DNA of 64,000 nucleotides from Azospirillum oleiclasticum. Lineage in GTDB: Bacteria; Pseudomonadota; Alphaproteobacteria; Azospirillales; Azospirillaceae. The notes beneath the pieces are model-generated. The model was given only the letters and a program-made list of their open reading frames with translations. It had not been told where the DNA came from and did not search any database. The position numbers and the translations under genes were made by a program. Below, one piece after another: positions 43,775 to 54,841 of the stretch. The DNA lies in the NCBI RefSeq assembly GCF_013423485.1, contig NZ_JABFFR010000020.1:20434-84433 (forward strand), written 5' to 3'. Position 1 is the first letter of the stretch, and every line of letters begins with the position of its first letter.

Positions 43775-44068
43775 TCATCCCACCGAGGGCTTTCCCGCCT
43801 TGCCGCAGTCCCGGTAGCCCGCATCCGGCCAGCCCGGGGACGTCGTGCCAGTGTTGACGGACGGGGGAACCTTCCGGAGCGAGCCGTCCGCCCGGCGAGC
43901 CAGCACGTCAACGGCGTAGCCGAGCCGGCGAACCCTTATCGCATCCTGGATGGCTGCCTCGAGCGCGGCCCGCCACAACGGGAACTGTCCGGTGGTGTCG
44001 CCGCCACCGAACTTGATCGTCCAGCGCGCATCCGTCGGCTCGATGATGTAGGTAAACTGCGGGATCAT
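43775..44068 (-). CDS. Small hypothetical protein
   Basis: A 97-residue protein (MIPQFTYIIEPTDARWTIKF at the start; WRAALEAAIQDAIRVRRLGY in the middle). The pattern of beta strands around a helix recalls small DUF2188-like stress proteins, but I cannot confirm the family. GGAGGAAACC precedes the ATG. It is convergent with ybhB, ending 2 bp from it, and may be the distal gene of the ppsA unit after a 123-bp gap. Confidence 0.62.
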   Translation of the reverse strand: MIPQFTYIIEPTDARWTIKFGGGDTTGQFPLWRAALEAAIQDAIRVRRLGYAVDVLARRADGSLRKVPPSVNTGTTSPGWPDAGYRDCGKAGKPSVG

Positions 44069-44191
44069 GGTTTCCTCCCTCGGTTCAACGTCATTCCATG
44101 AGTCGGGCCGATTATCCCGCAGGATCCGCGCTTGTTGCCTTTTTCCACATCAAGTCCAGGAGGAGAACCTTCGATTGCGTGCGGCAGGGCG

Positions 44192-44770
44192 TCAGAAATG
44201 GTCGGCGACGAGCCGGCGGACGCGCGCCAGATGCTCGTCCACGTCCTCCGACGTGGTCTCCGGGCCAAGGCCGGCGCAGTGCAGGTGCGCCACCACCGTC
44301 AGCCCGCACAGGCCCATGATCGCCTGGTCCTGCGTGACGGTGAAGGCCCGCATCTCCCCGGACGCGGCCAGATACTCCATGGGCGCGCCGGAGCTGGTGA
44401 TGAGCACGCCCTTGCGCCCGGTCAGCCCGCCCTCGGGGCTCTCGCCGCGCATCCGCCAGGCGAAGCCGTAGGTGAGAACGCGATCCACATAACCCTTCAG
44501 GATCGCCGGCATCGACGCCCACCAGATCGGAAAGGCGAAGGTGATCGCGTGGGCGGCGCGGATCAGCTCCTGCTCCGCCCGCACGTCGTCCGGGACCGTT
44601 CCCGTGCCGGCAAGCTCCGCTTCCGAGAGAACGGGGTTGAAGCCCATCGTGTAGAGATCGCGCACGGTCACCGCATGGCCGCAACGCTCGAGTTCATCGA
44701 CGTAGGCGCCCACGAGCTGCCGGACGAAGCTGCCGGGGCGCGGGTGAGCGAAGACGACCAGATGATTCAT
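44192..44770 (-). CDS. NAD(P)H:quinone oxidoreductase-like flavoprotein (flavodoxin-2 fold)
   Basis: A 192-residue protein of the NQO1/MdaB/KefF type. The N-terminal strand-loop MNHLVVFAHPRPGSFVRQLV is the FMN/FAD phosphate site. FAFPIWWASMPAILKGYVDR and the GRKGVLITSSGAP segment are family motifs. It would reduce quinones by two electrons or act as an accessory for a transporter. It lies 17 bp after ppsA on the same strand with GGAGGAGACT before its ATG, so it shares the box 6 promoter. Confidence 0.88.
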   Translation of the reverse strand: MNHLVVFAHPRPGSFVRQLVGAYVDELERCGHAVTVRDLYTMGFNPVLSEAELAGTGTVPDDVRAEQELIRAAHAITFAFPIWWASMPAILKGYVDRVLTYGFAWRMRGESPEGGLTGRKGVLITSSGAPMEYLAASGEMRAFTVTQDQAIMGLCGLTVVAHLHCAGLGPETTSEDVDEHLARVRRLVADHF

Positions 44771-44787
44771 AGTCTCCTCCCCTGTCG

Positions 44788-47196
44788 TCAGGCGTCCGCC
44801 CGCGGCGGCCGGCCGAGCGAGTGTTCGAGATTCACCACCATACGCAGCGTGCGCAGAACGCTGTCCGGAGTCAGGCTCATCGAGCCGATGCCGAGGCGGA
44901 CCAGGAATTCGGCGATCTCCGGGTAGTCCGACGGCGCCTGCCCGCAGATCCCGCAGGACCGGCCATTGCGCCGCGCACCCTCCACCGTCTGGCGCAGGAA
45001 GGCGAGCACACCCGGGTCGCGCTCGTCGAAATCGAAGGCGACCAGCGGGCTGTCGCGGTCCACCCCAAGCGTCAGCTGGGTCAGGTCGTTGGAGCCGATG
45101 GAGAAGCCGTCGAACAGCCGGGAGAACTCGTCGATCAGCAGCACGTTGTTCGGGATCTCGCACATGACATAGACCTCGAGCCCGTCCCGCCCTCGCTCCA
45201 GCCCGTGCCGCGCCATGGTGGCCAGCACCCGCTCCGCCTCCGCCACGCGGCGGCAGAAGGGGACCATGACCGTCACGTTGGTCAGCCCCATGTCGTCCCG
45301 CACGCGGGCGAGCGCCCGGCATTCCAGCGCGAAACCCTCCTCGTACGCCTCGTGCGCGTACCGGGCGGCGCCGCGGAAGCCCAGCATGGGGTTCTCCTCC
45401 ACCGGCTCGAACCACCGGCCGCCGACCAGGGCCGCGTACTCGTTGGTCTTGAAATCGGACAGGCGCACGATGACCGGCCGCGGGTGGAAGGCGGCGGCGA
45501 TGGTTCCGATCCCCTCCGACAGGCGCTCCACGAAGAACGCGGCACCGTCCGGATGCCCGCCGGCGAGGTCGCGGATCCGGTCCCGTTCGGCCGCGTCCTG
45601 GACGCGCTCGGGATGCAGCAGCGCCATCGGGTGCGCGCGGATGGTCTCGCTGATGATGAACTCCATCCGCGCGAGCCCAACCCCGTCCACCGGCAGCGCG
45701 GCGGTCTGGAAGGCCTGTTCGGGGTTGCCGATGTTCACCATGATGCGCGTCTGCGGCCGCTCGAGACTGCCGAGGTCGACGCGCTCGACGTGGAAGGGAA
45801 CCGCCCCGTCATAGACCCGGCCCACCTCCCCCTCCGCGCAGGACACGGTGACGGTGCGCCCGTCGCCGAGCGCCGCGGTGGCCGTCTCCGCGCCGACCAC
45901 CGCGGGGATGCCCAGCTCGCGGGCCACGATGGCGGCGTGGCAGGTGCGGCCGCCGCGGTTGGTGACGATGGCGGCCGCGGTCTTCATCACCGGCTCCCAG
46001 TCCGGCGTGGTGGTGTCGGCCACCAGCACCTCGCCGGGGCGGAAGGCCGACAGGTGGTGGGGGTCGGTCACGATCCGCACAGGACCCGCCGCCATGCGGG
46101 CGCCCACCGCACGCCCCTGCGCCAACACCTCGCCACGGCCGTCGGGGACGAAGCTTTCCAGCTCCATCGGCCGGCGCCGGGAGGCGACCGTCTCCGGCCG
46201 TGCCTGGACGACGTAGATCAGGCCGTCGAGCCCGTCCTTGGCCCACTCCATGTCCATGGAGCAGCCGTAATGGTCCTCGATGCGGATCGCGTACTCCGCC
46301 AGTGTGACGACCTCCCGATCGGTGAGGCAGAAGCGCCGGCGGTCGGCGTCGGGCGTCGGCACGACACGCGTGGCCTCGCGCGTCCGGCCGGTGCGGTAGA
46401 CCATCTTGACCTGCTTCTCGCCAAGGCGGCGGCGCAGCACGGCACGGGCGCCCAGCCTCCAGGTCGGCTTGTGGACGTAGAACTCGTCCGGATCAACCGC
46501 ACCCTGCACCACCGTCTCGCCCAGACCGTAGGCGCCGGTGATGAAGACCACGTCGGGGAAGCCCGTCTCGGTGTCGATGGAGAACATCACCCCGGCGGCG
46601 GCGAGGTCGGAGCGCACCATGGTCTGCACGCCCACCGACAGGGCGACCTTGAAGTGGTCGAAGCCCTGGTCGATGCGGTAGGCTATGGCCCGGTCGGTGA
46701 AGAGGGAGGCCTGGCAGCGCTTCACCGCGTCCAGCAGGTTGGCCTCCCCCGCCACGTTCAGATAGGTCTCGTGCTGGCCGGCGAAGCTGGCGGTGGGCAG
46801 GTCCTCCGCCGTGGCCGAACTGCGCACGGCGACAGCGAGATCGGGGCCATGCTCGGCCGACAGGGCCGCCCAGGCCCGGCGCAGCTCCGCCTCCGCCGCG
46901 GGCGTCAGCCCGGCGGCGTAGACGAGGTCCCGCGCCCGCGCGCCGCAACGGGCGAGACGCGCCACGTCCTCCTTGCCAAGCCCGTCCAGCAGGTCGTGCA
47001 ACTCGCCCCACGCGCCGGCCGCGGTCAGCGCATCGCGGAAGGAGTCCGCCGTCAGGGCGAAGCCATCGGGTACCGGGATTCCGAGCGGTGTCAGGTTGCG
47101 GCGCAGCTCGCCGAGGGAGGCGTTCTTCCCACCTACCAGCGGCACGTCGCCGCGGCCGAGTTCGGCGAACCAGCGGACGTAACGGGCATCGGACAT
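44788..47196 (-). CDS. ppsA: Phosphoenolpyruvate synthase
   Basis: An 802-residue PEP synthase, close to the length of the E. coli enzyme. Domains in order: ATP-grasp (VPLVGGKNASLGELRRN, then AVRSSATAEDLPTASFAGQH), the phosphohistidine swivel domain with catalytic His in GGRTCHAAIVARE, and the PEP-binding barrel ending GSNDLTQLTLGVDRDS and GRSCGICGQAPSDYPE with the catalytic Cys. It turns pyruvate and ATP into PEP, AMP and phosphate. It starts 66 bp from box 6 and is followed by a quinone reductase gene. Confidence 0.94.
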   Translation of the reverse strand: MSDARYVRWFAELGRGDVPLVGGKNASLGELRRNLTPLGIPVPDGFALTADSFRDALTAAGAWGELHDLLDGLGKEDVARLARCGARARDLVYAAGLTPAAEAELRRAWAALSAEHGPDLAVAVRSSATAEDLPTASFAGQHETYLNVAGEANLLDAVKRCQASLFTDRAIAYRIDQGFDHFKVALSVGVQTMVRSDLAAAGVMFSIDTETGFPDVVFITGAYGLGETVVQGAVDPDEFYVHKPTWRLGARAVLRRRLGEKQVKMVYRTGRTREATRVVPTPDADRRRFCLTDREVVTLAEYAIRIEDHYGCSMDMEWAKDGLDGLIYVVQARPETVASRRRPMELESFVPDGRGEVLAQGRAVGARMAAGPVRIVTDPHHLSAFRPGEVLVADTTTPDWEPVMKTAAAIVTNRGGRTCHAAIVARELGIPAVVGAETATAALGDGRTVTVSCAEGEVGRVYDGAVPFHVERVDLGSLERPQTRIMVNIGNPEQAFQTAALPVDGVGLARMEFIISETIRAHPMALLHPERVQDAAERDRIRDLAGGHPDGAAFFVERLSEGIGTIAAAFHPRPVIVRLSDFKTNEYAALVGGRWFEPVEENPMLGFRGAARYAHEAYEEGFALECRALARVRDDMGLTNVTVMVPFCRRVAEAERVLATMARHGLERGRDGLEVYVMCEIPNNVLLIDEFSRLFDGFSIGSNDLTQLTLGVDRDSPLVAFDFDERDPGVLAFLRQTVEGARRNGRSCGICGQAPSDYPEIAEFLVRLGIGSMSLTPDSVLRTLRMVVNLEHSLGRPPRADA

Positions 47197-47261
47197 GGCC
47201 CGCCCTCCTCTTCCCCGTGGACATACGACCGGAGGGTAGAGGAGCGATGGCGGGACTCACC

Positions 47262-47275
47262 TTAACCCCGGTTAA
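47262..47275. promoter_or_regulatory. Box 6 of the TTAACCYGGRTTAA family
   Basis: TTAACCCCGGTTAA, a perfect palindrome, 65 bp before the ppsA start on the minus strand and about 70 bp before the relic start of the BON gene on the plus strand. It may have served both. Confidence 0.8.
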
Positions 47276-47344
47276 GGCCGATGCGCATTCGCCGGCCCAT
47301 TCTCTCGCCGGAGCGGTATCCGGCGCAGAAGGAGGAGGGTTCCC

Positions 47345-47958
47345 ATAGAGATCGAAACGGCAGCCCCGCATGTCCCGGGCGACGATGAAGGGCTGCAGCA
47401 CCGCGTGCTGGCGGAGCTGGAAAGGGATCCCAGTATCAATGCGGCACACATCGGCGTGGCGGCCGAGCACGCCGTCCAGCGGGTCAAAGGGGTGCGCGGC
47501 ATCGCCATGGACGTGACGGTCCGGCTCGCCAGCGATCGCAAGCGAAGCGACCCCGAGATCGCCGAGCGGGCTCTCAAGAGCCTCGACTGGGCCGAGTTCG
47601 TTCCAAGGAGCCGCATCATGGTGGAGGCCGAGGACGGCATCCTGACGCTGCGCGGTACGGTGGACTGGCAATACGAGAAGACCGCCGCCGAGTATACGGT
47701 GCGATCGCTTTCCGGTGTCCGCGGCATCCGCAACGAGATCGCGGTCGCACCATCGGTGGCGGCCGGCGGTCGATTGTGGACGCCCTGCGCCGCAGCGCCC
47801 TTACGGACGCCGAGAACATCACGGTGTCCGCCACGGGTGGCACGGTGACCATCGGCGGCATCGTCAGGACTTGGCAGGAGCGCGAATTGGCGCTGGGAAC
47901 CGCGTGGTCGACGCCCGGCGTGCAGTGCGTGGAGGATTTGATCGTCATCCGGCCGTAA
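47345..47958 (+). pseudogene. BON-domain (OsmY-like) protein gene, degraded
   Basis: The product resembles a three-BON-domain periplasmic or cytoplasmic stress protein but carries three lesions. A good AGGAGG lies 6 bp before codon ATA at 47345-47347, where ATG is expected. In the first BON domain about 20 residues are missing between AAHIGVAAEHAV and QRVKGVRGIA. After VAAGGR at about 47765 the frame shifts and continues as IVDALRRSALTDAENITVSA to the stop at 47958. The second BON domain (RIMVEAEDGILTLRGTVDWQ) is intact. A GTG at 47405 could still give a truncated protein. Confidence 0.72.
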
Positions 47959-48334
47959 GCGGCGGACCATTGCCGATGGGAGCTTGCGTCATGTCGGATC
48001 GTGAGGAATCTGCGAGGATTTCGAGGTGAACCGCCTCTGATCGCCCATCCGCGGAGTAGCGACGTCATATCTTGACGGAGATACCTGCAAAGCTTCGGGC
48101 GCAGGCGACAGCAGACACAAAAAATAAACGTGTCGAACACCGTAGCCGTCGCGGTGCCGCCTCCGTCCGACAGTCGCCTCTCCGCGGTCCCGTTGGCTTG
48201 CCGTCGGATTGACTCAGGCGCCGAGTGCTTTGCGATCAGCATTGAGGATCGTCCGGGACTTAACCTGGATAAACGTCCGCCCCCTCCAGCGCTCCTACGA
48301 TGACCGTCCGACCGCGCTGGGAAGGAGAGTACCG
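47959..48334. other. Intergenic region before the DUF2267-acs-pdh operon
   Basis: About 375 bp. It contains box 7 near its right end. The rest shows no supported gene; the stretch 48060-48130 is less GC-rich but featureless. Confidence 0.55.
48260..48273 (+). promoter_or_regulatory. Box 7 of the TTAACCYGGRTTAA family
   Basis: TTAACCTGGATAAA, 61 bp before the ATG at 48335. A -10-like TACGAT begins after exactly 22 bp. This box should drive the six-gene operon that follows. Confidence 0.8.
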
Positions 48335-48769
48335 ATGTCCACCAACAGCTTGCCGGCCTTCGACGAGACCGTCCAACGGACCAACGCGTGGCTGAAGGAC
48401 CTCATGACGTGGCTCCACACGGACGACCGGCGCCTGGCCTACCGCGCGCTCCGCGCGGTGCTGCACGCCCTGCGCGATCGCCTGGAACCGGGACTGGCGG
48501 TGCATCTCGGCGCCGGGATGCCGATGCTGGTGCGCGGCTTCTATTACGAAGGCTGGCGCCCGTCCGACACCCCGCTCCCCTATCACAGCCTCGAGGAGTT
48601 CCACGATTGCGTCATGGCGGAGATGCAAGGCTTTCAGGAAGCGGATCCCGAGCGCCTGACCGGCGCCGTGTTCGACCTGCTGGCCGCCCGCCTCCCCGCC
48701 GGCGAAATCCGCAAGATCGCGGAGTCCCTGCCCCGCGACGTGCGCGCCCTGTGGCGGATTCCGGCCTGA
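48335..48769 (+). CDS. DUF2267 protein
   Basis: A 144-residue protein with the DUF2267 pattern: FDETVQRTNAWLKDLMTWL, then RLAYRALRAVLHALRDRLEP, then HLGAGMPMLVRGFYYEGWRP. The later part is LPAGEIRKIAESLPRDVRAL. DUF2267 proteins are common in stress gene clusters but have no known activity. GAAGGAGAG precedes the ATG. It is the first gene of the box 7 operon, 18 bp before the acyl-CoA synthetase. Confidence 0.85.
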   Translation: MSTNSLPAFDETVQRTNAWLKDLMTWLHTDDRRLAYRALRAVLHALRDRLEPGLAVHLGAGMPMLVRGFYYEGWRPSDTPLPYHSLEEFHDCVMAEMQGFQEADPERLTGAVFDLLAARLPAGEIRKIAESLPRDVRALWRIPA

Positions 48770-48787
48770 GCGCGGGAGACAACGGCC

Positions 48788-50541
<1,754 letters not shown>

Positions 50542-50545
<4 letters not shown>

Positions 50546-51552
50546 CCACCGCGATCGAGCCGCATCATGGGGCGAAGCCGCACCTGTCCCGCGCGCATCT
50601 GTTGGGACTGCTGCGGGACATGGTCCGCGTCCGCCGCTTCGAGGAACGCTGCGCCGAGCTTTACCAGCAGGAGAAGATCCGCGGCTTCCTCCACCTCTGC
50701 ATCGGCGAGGAGGCGGTGGCCGCCGGCGTGTTCCGCTGCCTGGAGCCGGAGGACGCCGTGGTCTCCACCTACCGCGAGCACGGGCACGCCATCCTGCGGG
50801 GCGTGTCCATGGACGCGGTGATGGCGGAGATGTACGGCAAGCGGGAGGGATGCAGCCGCGGCCGCGGCGGCTCCATGCACCTGTTCGACGCGGCCACCCG
50901 CTTCTACGGCGGCAACGCCATCGTCGCCGGCGGGCTGCCGCTGGCGGCCGGCTTGGCGCTGGCCGACCGCATGAGGGAACGGCGCTGCATAACCGCCTGC
51001 TTCTTCGGCGACGGCGCCACCGCCGAGGGCGAGTTCCACGAGACGATGAACCTGGCGGCGCTGTGGACCCTTCCCGTGCTGTTCGTATGCGAGAACAACC
51101 TCTACGCCATGGGCACCCGGCTGGAGCGGGTGCAGTCCGAGCCCGACCTGCACGCCAAGGCCGCCGCCTACCGCATGGCGTCGGAGGCGGTGGACGGGAT
51201 GGACGCCGTCGCGGTGGAGGCGGCGGCCCGGCGCATGACGGCGGCGATCCGCGACGGGGCGGGGCCGCAGTTCCTGGAATGCCGGACCTACCGCTTCCGC
51301 GCGCACTCCATGTTCGACCCCCAGCTCTACCGCGACAAGGCGGAGGTGGAGGCGTGGAGGCACCGCGACCCCATCGACCGCCTCGCCGGCTGGATGCGGC
51401 AGACCGGGGCGCTGCACGACGCCGAACTCGACGGCATCCGGCGCGACGCCGAGGCGGAGGTGGAACGCGCCGTCGCCTTCGCCGAGGCCGGCAGCTGGGA
51501 GCCAGTCGAGGATCTCGCCCGCGACGTCTACACCCGCGAGGTGCGACCATGA
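50542..51552 (+). CDS. pdhA: Pyruvate dehydrogenase-type E1 alpha subunit
   Basis: A 336-residue thiamine-diphosphate dehydrogenase alpha subunit. It contains FLHLCIGEEAVAAGVF, TYREHGHAILRGV, GRGGSMHLFD and the ThDP motif GDGATAEGEFHETMNLAALW with the CENN that follows. YRFRAHSMFDPQLYR is the phosphorylation-loop region. It forms the E1 heterotetramer with the next gene. Start and stop overlap its neighbours by 4 bp each, showing tight translational coupling. Pyruvate is the likely substrate; acetoin is an alternative for this subfamily. Confidence 0.92.
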
Positions 51553-52598
51553 CCGCGACCGTCACGCCCGCCATCGTGACCCCCGCCGGCCCCGTCGTGG
51601 AGGCCGCCGGCCGCACCATCACCTACCGCGACGCGGTGCGGGAGGCGATCCGCGAGGCGTTGCTGCGCGACGACCGGGCCTTCCTGATGGGCGAGGACGT
51701 CGGCCGCTACGGCGGCTGCTACGCCGTCAGCAAGGGCCTGTACGACGAGTTCGGACCGGACCGCGTCCGCGACACGCCGCTGTCGGAGTCCGCCTTCGTG
51801 GGTGCGGGCATCGGCGCCGCGCTGGGCGGGATGCGGCCGATCGTGGAGGTCATGACCGTCAACTTCAGCCTTCTGGCGCTGGACCAGATCGTCAACAACG
51901 CCGCCACGCTCCGGCACATGTCCGGCGGGCAGCTCGGCGTGCCGGTGGTGATCCGCATGGCGACGGGCGCCGGACGGCAGCTCGCCGCGCAGCACTCGCA
52001 CAGCCTGGAGGGCTGGTACGCCCATGTCCCCGGCCTGCGCGTGCTGGCCCCGGCGACGCTGGAGGATGCGCGCGGCATGCTGTGGACGGCGCTCCAGGAC
52101 CCCGACCCGGTCGTCATCTTCGAGCATGTCATGCTCTACAACACGGAAGGGACGCTGGACGCCGGCGCCGGGCCGGTGGACATCGACCGGGCGGCGGTGC
52201 GCCGCAGCGGACGCGACGTCACGCTGGTCACCTACGGCGGCAGCCTGCCGAAGACGCTGGCGGCGGCCGAGACCCTGGCCACGGAGGGGATTTCCGCCGA
52301 TGTGATCGACCTGCGGACGCTGCGCCCGCTCGACCTCGGCACCATATTGGAGTCGGTGGGCCGGACCCGGCGCGCAGTGGTGGTTGACGAGGGCTGGCTG
52401 ACCGGCAGCCTCGCCGCGGAGGTGAGCGCGCGCATCATGGAGGGGGCCTTCTGGAGCCTGGACGCACCGGTCGCCCGCGTGTGCAGTGCCGAGGTGCCCA
52501 TCCCCTACCCCCGCCACCTGGAACAGGCGGCCCTGCCCCAGCCGGCCGCCATCGTGGCCGCCGCCAAGGCGGCGGTGGGGTTGCGGGAGGGGGCGTGA
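51549..52598 (+). CDS. pdhB: Pyruvate dehydrogenase-type E1 beta subunit
   Basis: A 349-residue E1 beta subunit. It shows EDVGRYGGCYAVSKGLYDEF, DTPLSESAFVGAGIGAALGG and RPIVEVMTVNFSLLALDQIV, and a transketolase C-terminal domain with VIDLRTLRPLD and VVVDEGW. It completes the ThDP active site with the alpha subunit and transfers the acetyl group to the lipoyl E2. ATGA overlap with pdhA upstream and TGATG overlap with the E2 gene downstream. Confidence 0.92.
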   Translation: MTATVTPAIVTPAGPVVEAAGRTITYRDAVREAIREALLRDDRAFLMGEDVGRYGGCYAVSKGLYDEFGPDRVRDTPLSESAFVGAGIGAALGGMRPIVEVMTVNFSLLALDQIVNNAATLRHMSGGQLGVPVVIRMATGAGRQLAAQHSHSLEGWYAHVPGLRVLAPATLEDARGMLWTALQDPDPVVIFEHVMLYNTEGTLDAGAGPVDIDRAAVRRSGRDVTLVTYGGSLPKTLAAAETLATEGISADVIDLRTLRPLDLGTILESVGRTRRAVVVDEGWLTGSLAAEVSARIMEGAFWSLDAPVARVCSAEVPIPYPRHLEQAALPQPAAIVAAAKAAVGLREGA

Positions 52599-53734
52599 TG
52601 GGCCTGTTCCGCATGCCGTCCCTCGGCGCCGACATGGAGGCGGGAACACTCGTCGAATGGCTGAAGCGGCCCGGCGACGCGATCCGGCGGGGCGACATCG
52701 TCGCCGTCGTGGAGACGCAGAAAGGCGCCATCGAGGTCGAGACGTTCGAGGACGGCGTCATCGAACGGCTGCTCGTCGCCCCCGGCACCACGGTGCCGGT
52801 GGGCACCCCGCTCGCCACGCTGGCCGGGGAGGAAGCCGCGGTTGCGACCATGACGCCGGCGATGGTGCCCGTTCTCGAGATCGCAGCGGCTCCGGCGGCA
52901 TCGCCCCCGCAACCACCCGCAGGCGCCCCGACCCTCGCCTCGCCGGCGGCGCGGCGGCTGGCGGCGGAGCGCGGGATCGAGCTTGCCGGCCTCGCGGGGA
53001 GCGGTCCCGGCGGCGCCGTCCGGCTCGCCGACGTCGAGCGCGCTGCTCCGCGTCGCGCCGCCGGGATCGATCTCGCCGACATGCGCCGGGCGATCACCGC
53101 CGCCATGGCCCGTTCCAAGCGGGAAATCCCCCACTATTACCTCGGGTCCACCATCGACCTGACGAACGCCACGGCTTGGCTCGCCCGGACCAACGCGGAC
53201 CGAGCGCCGGAGGAGCGGCTGCTGCTCGCGGCACTGGAGCTGAAGGCCGTCGCCCTCGCCCTGCGCCGCCATCCCCGGTTCAATGGCCACAACGTTGACG
53301 GCGATTTCCGTCCCGGAGCCGGGATCCATGTGGGCGCGGCGGTCGCGATCCGCGGCGGTGGCCTCGCCGCTCCGGCGATCCGCGACACCGACACGCTCGG
53401 TCTGGACGACCTGATGGCGCGGCTGCGGGATCTCGTCGGCCGGACACGCGCCGGCCATCTGCGCAGTTCGGAGCTGGGAGATGCGACGATCACGGTGACC
53501 AGCCTCGGCGAGCGTGGCGTGGACAGCGTGTTCGGGGTGATCTATCCGCCCCAGGTCGCCATCGTCGGCTTCGGCCGGCCGGTCGAGCGGCCCTGGGCGG
53601 TGAGCGGCCGGGTGGAACTGCGCACCGTCGTCACGGCCACGCTGGCCGCCGACCACCGCGTGAGCGACGGGCACGCCGGCGCCCTCTTCCTTGCCGAGAT
53701 CGACCGCCTGCTGCAGGAGCCCGACAGCCTATGA
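52598..53734 (+). CDS. pdhC: Dihydrolipoamide acyltransferase (E2)
   Basis: A 378-residue E2 with one lipoyl domain (lipoylated Lys42 in VETQKGAIEVE), a Pro/Ala linker, a peripheral-subunit-binding domain (ASPAARRLAAERGIEL, residues about 110-145) and a catalytic domain ending in DHRVSDG with His353 and Asp357. It passes acetyl from lipoate to CoA. No E3 (dihydrolipoamide dehydrogenase) gene follows; it must be shared from elsewhere. It overlaps the carrier-protein gene by 4 bp. Confidence 0.92.
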   Translation: MGLFRMPSLGADMEAGTLVEWLKRPGDAIRRGDIVAVVETQKGAIEVETFEDGVIERLLVAPGTTVPVGTPLATLAGEEAAVATMTPAMVPVLEIAAAPAASPPQPPAGAPTLASPAARRLAAERGIELAGLAGSGPGGAVRLADVERAAPRRAAGIDLADMRRAITAAMARSKREIPHYYLGSTIDLTNATAWLARTNADRAPEERLLLAALELKAVALALRRHPRFNGHNVDGDFRPGAGIHVGAAVAIRGGGLAAPAIRDTDTLGLDDLMARLRDLVGRTRAGHLRSSELGDATITVTSLGERGVDSVFGVIYPPQVAIVGFGRPVERPWAVSGRVELRTVVTATLAADHRVSDGHAGALFLAEIDRLLQEPDSL

Positions 53735-53994
53735 CCCAACCTCTCGCGACCGCCGAAGACGTGCGCCGCATCGTGCTCGAAGCGCTGGGCGACATCGCCC
53801 CCGACGCCGACCTCGCCCATCTGGACCCAAAGGCCGACCTGCGCGAGGCGACCGACATCGACTCCATGGATTTCCTGAACCTTGTCAGCGCCCTGCACCG
53901 CCGGCTGGGGGTCGTCGTGCCGGAGGCCGACTACCCGCAGCTTGCTACGCTGGCGGGCATGGAGGCTTACCTGATGGCACGGGCACGGCCCTGA
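53731..53994 (+). CDS. Acyl carrier protein-like protein
   Basis: An 87-residue four-helix carrier protein. The phosphopantetheine site is Ser45 in TDIDSMDFLNLV. The rest (VRRIVLEALGDIAPDADLAH, and RRLGVVVPEADYPQLATLAG) fits the fold. Finding it fused into an operon with acetyl-CoA ligase and a pyruvate dehydrogenase complex is unusual. It could accept acetyl groups from either enzyme. Its ATG overlaps the E2 stop. It is convergent with the FnrL-like gene 24 bp away. Confidence 0.85.
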   Translation: MTQPLATAEDVRRIVLEALGDIAPDADLAHLDPKADLREATDIDSMDFLNLVSALHRRLGVVVPEADYPQLATLAGMEAYLMARARP

Positions 53995-54018
53995 CCACGG
54001 CGGCCCGGATTCGATGGC

Positions 54019-54819
54019 CTATGGCGCAAGGTCGGCGCCGATAGGGCCGGCCCAACCCGCTCGCGCCGGGCGGCCCCGCTGCCTGATGGCTAGTGCGTGG
54101 GACAGTGGCGCGACGGCAACATCCTTCATCTCGGCAAGGCGGGCGAGCCGCGCCCAGTCGAGCACCCGCAAGCGCCCTTTCGCGAAGGTCAGCAATCCAG
54201 CCAGCCGCATCTCCTTCAGTGTCCGGCAGACATGGACGGCCGTCAGGCCGGTGGCATCGGCAATAATCGTCTGGCTGATCGGCAGGACCAAGTCCGGCGT
54301 GTTCGATGCGTCCTCGCGGCGCTGGAGGTTGCAGAGTGTGAGGAAGAGCCGGGCAATCCGCTCGGCGGCATTGCACGTCCCGAGCGCCCCCAGCAGTTGC
54401 CAGTCCGTGATCGTTTCGGTCGCAAACTGGGACGCTATGCACAGGGCGAGCGTCGGCACCTCCTGACAGAGCTGCAACAGCTTCCGCCGTGGAATCGGAC
54501 AGACGATGAGTTCGGTGACCGCCTCCACCGTGCACGGCATGCTGCCGTCGGATCGCGTCGCGAAGCCGACAAGGTTGCTTGGCATGGCAAAGCGGAGGAC
54601 CTGACGGCGGCCGTTCTCGTGCAGAGTGGATGCCACTGCCCAGCCGCGGCGGATGATGTAGACCAAGTCGTTCTGTTCACCTTCCAGGAACACATTGGCG
54701 CCTGCGTGGATGGTGCGAGGGGGCCGTTTCAGACCCACCATCATCGACAACTGCTCGTCTGCGATGCTCGCGCACAGCCCGTCACGGCGAACTGGGCAGG
54801 ATTGGCAATTCGTCGGCAT
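54019..54819 (-). CDS. FnrL-like oxygen-responsive Crp/Fnr regulator
   Basis: A 266-residue regulator. The N-terminus has Cys5, Cys8 and Cys16 (C-x2-C-x7-C) and a central Cys96 in GSMPCTVEA, the four-cysteine set that holds an oxygen-labile 4Fe-4S cluster in FnrL/AadR-type proteins. The HTH is QTIIADATGLTAVHVCRTLK. Its recognition helix ends AVHVCR rather than the ESVSR-like Fnr motif, so it may not read TTGAT sites. The C-terminus has a basic tail rich in Arg and Ala. GAGG 9 bp before the second ATG sets the start at 54819; an ATG 9 bp upstream has no room for a ribosome site. It is a strong candidate reader of the boxes. Confidence 0.88.
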   Translation of the reverse strand: MPTNCQSCPVRRDGLCASIADEQLSMMVGLKRPPRTIHAGANVFLEGEQNDLVYIIRRGWAVASTLHENGRRQVLRFAMPSNLVGFATRSDGSMPCTVEAVTELIVCPIPRRKLLQLCQEVPTLALCIASQFATETITDWQLLGALGTCNAAERIARLFLTLCNLQRREDASNTPDLVLPISQTIIADATGLTAVHVCRTLKEMRLAGLLTFAKGRLRVLDWARLARLAEMKDVAVAPLSHALAIRQRGRPARAGWAGPIGADLAP

Positions 54820-54841
54820 GGCCAACATCCTCAGCGCAGTT

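Noticed and set aside
44821..47265. A plus-strand frame of 814 codons opposite ppsA
   Set aside because: The minus strand encodes a complete PEP synthase; the plus frame has no domains.
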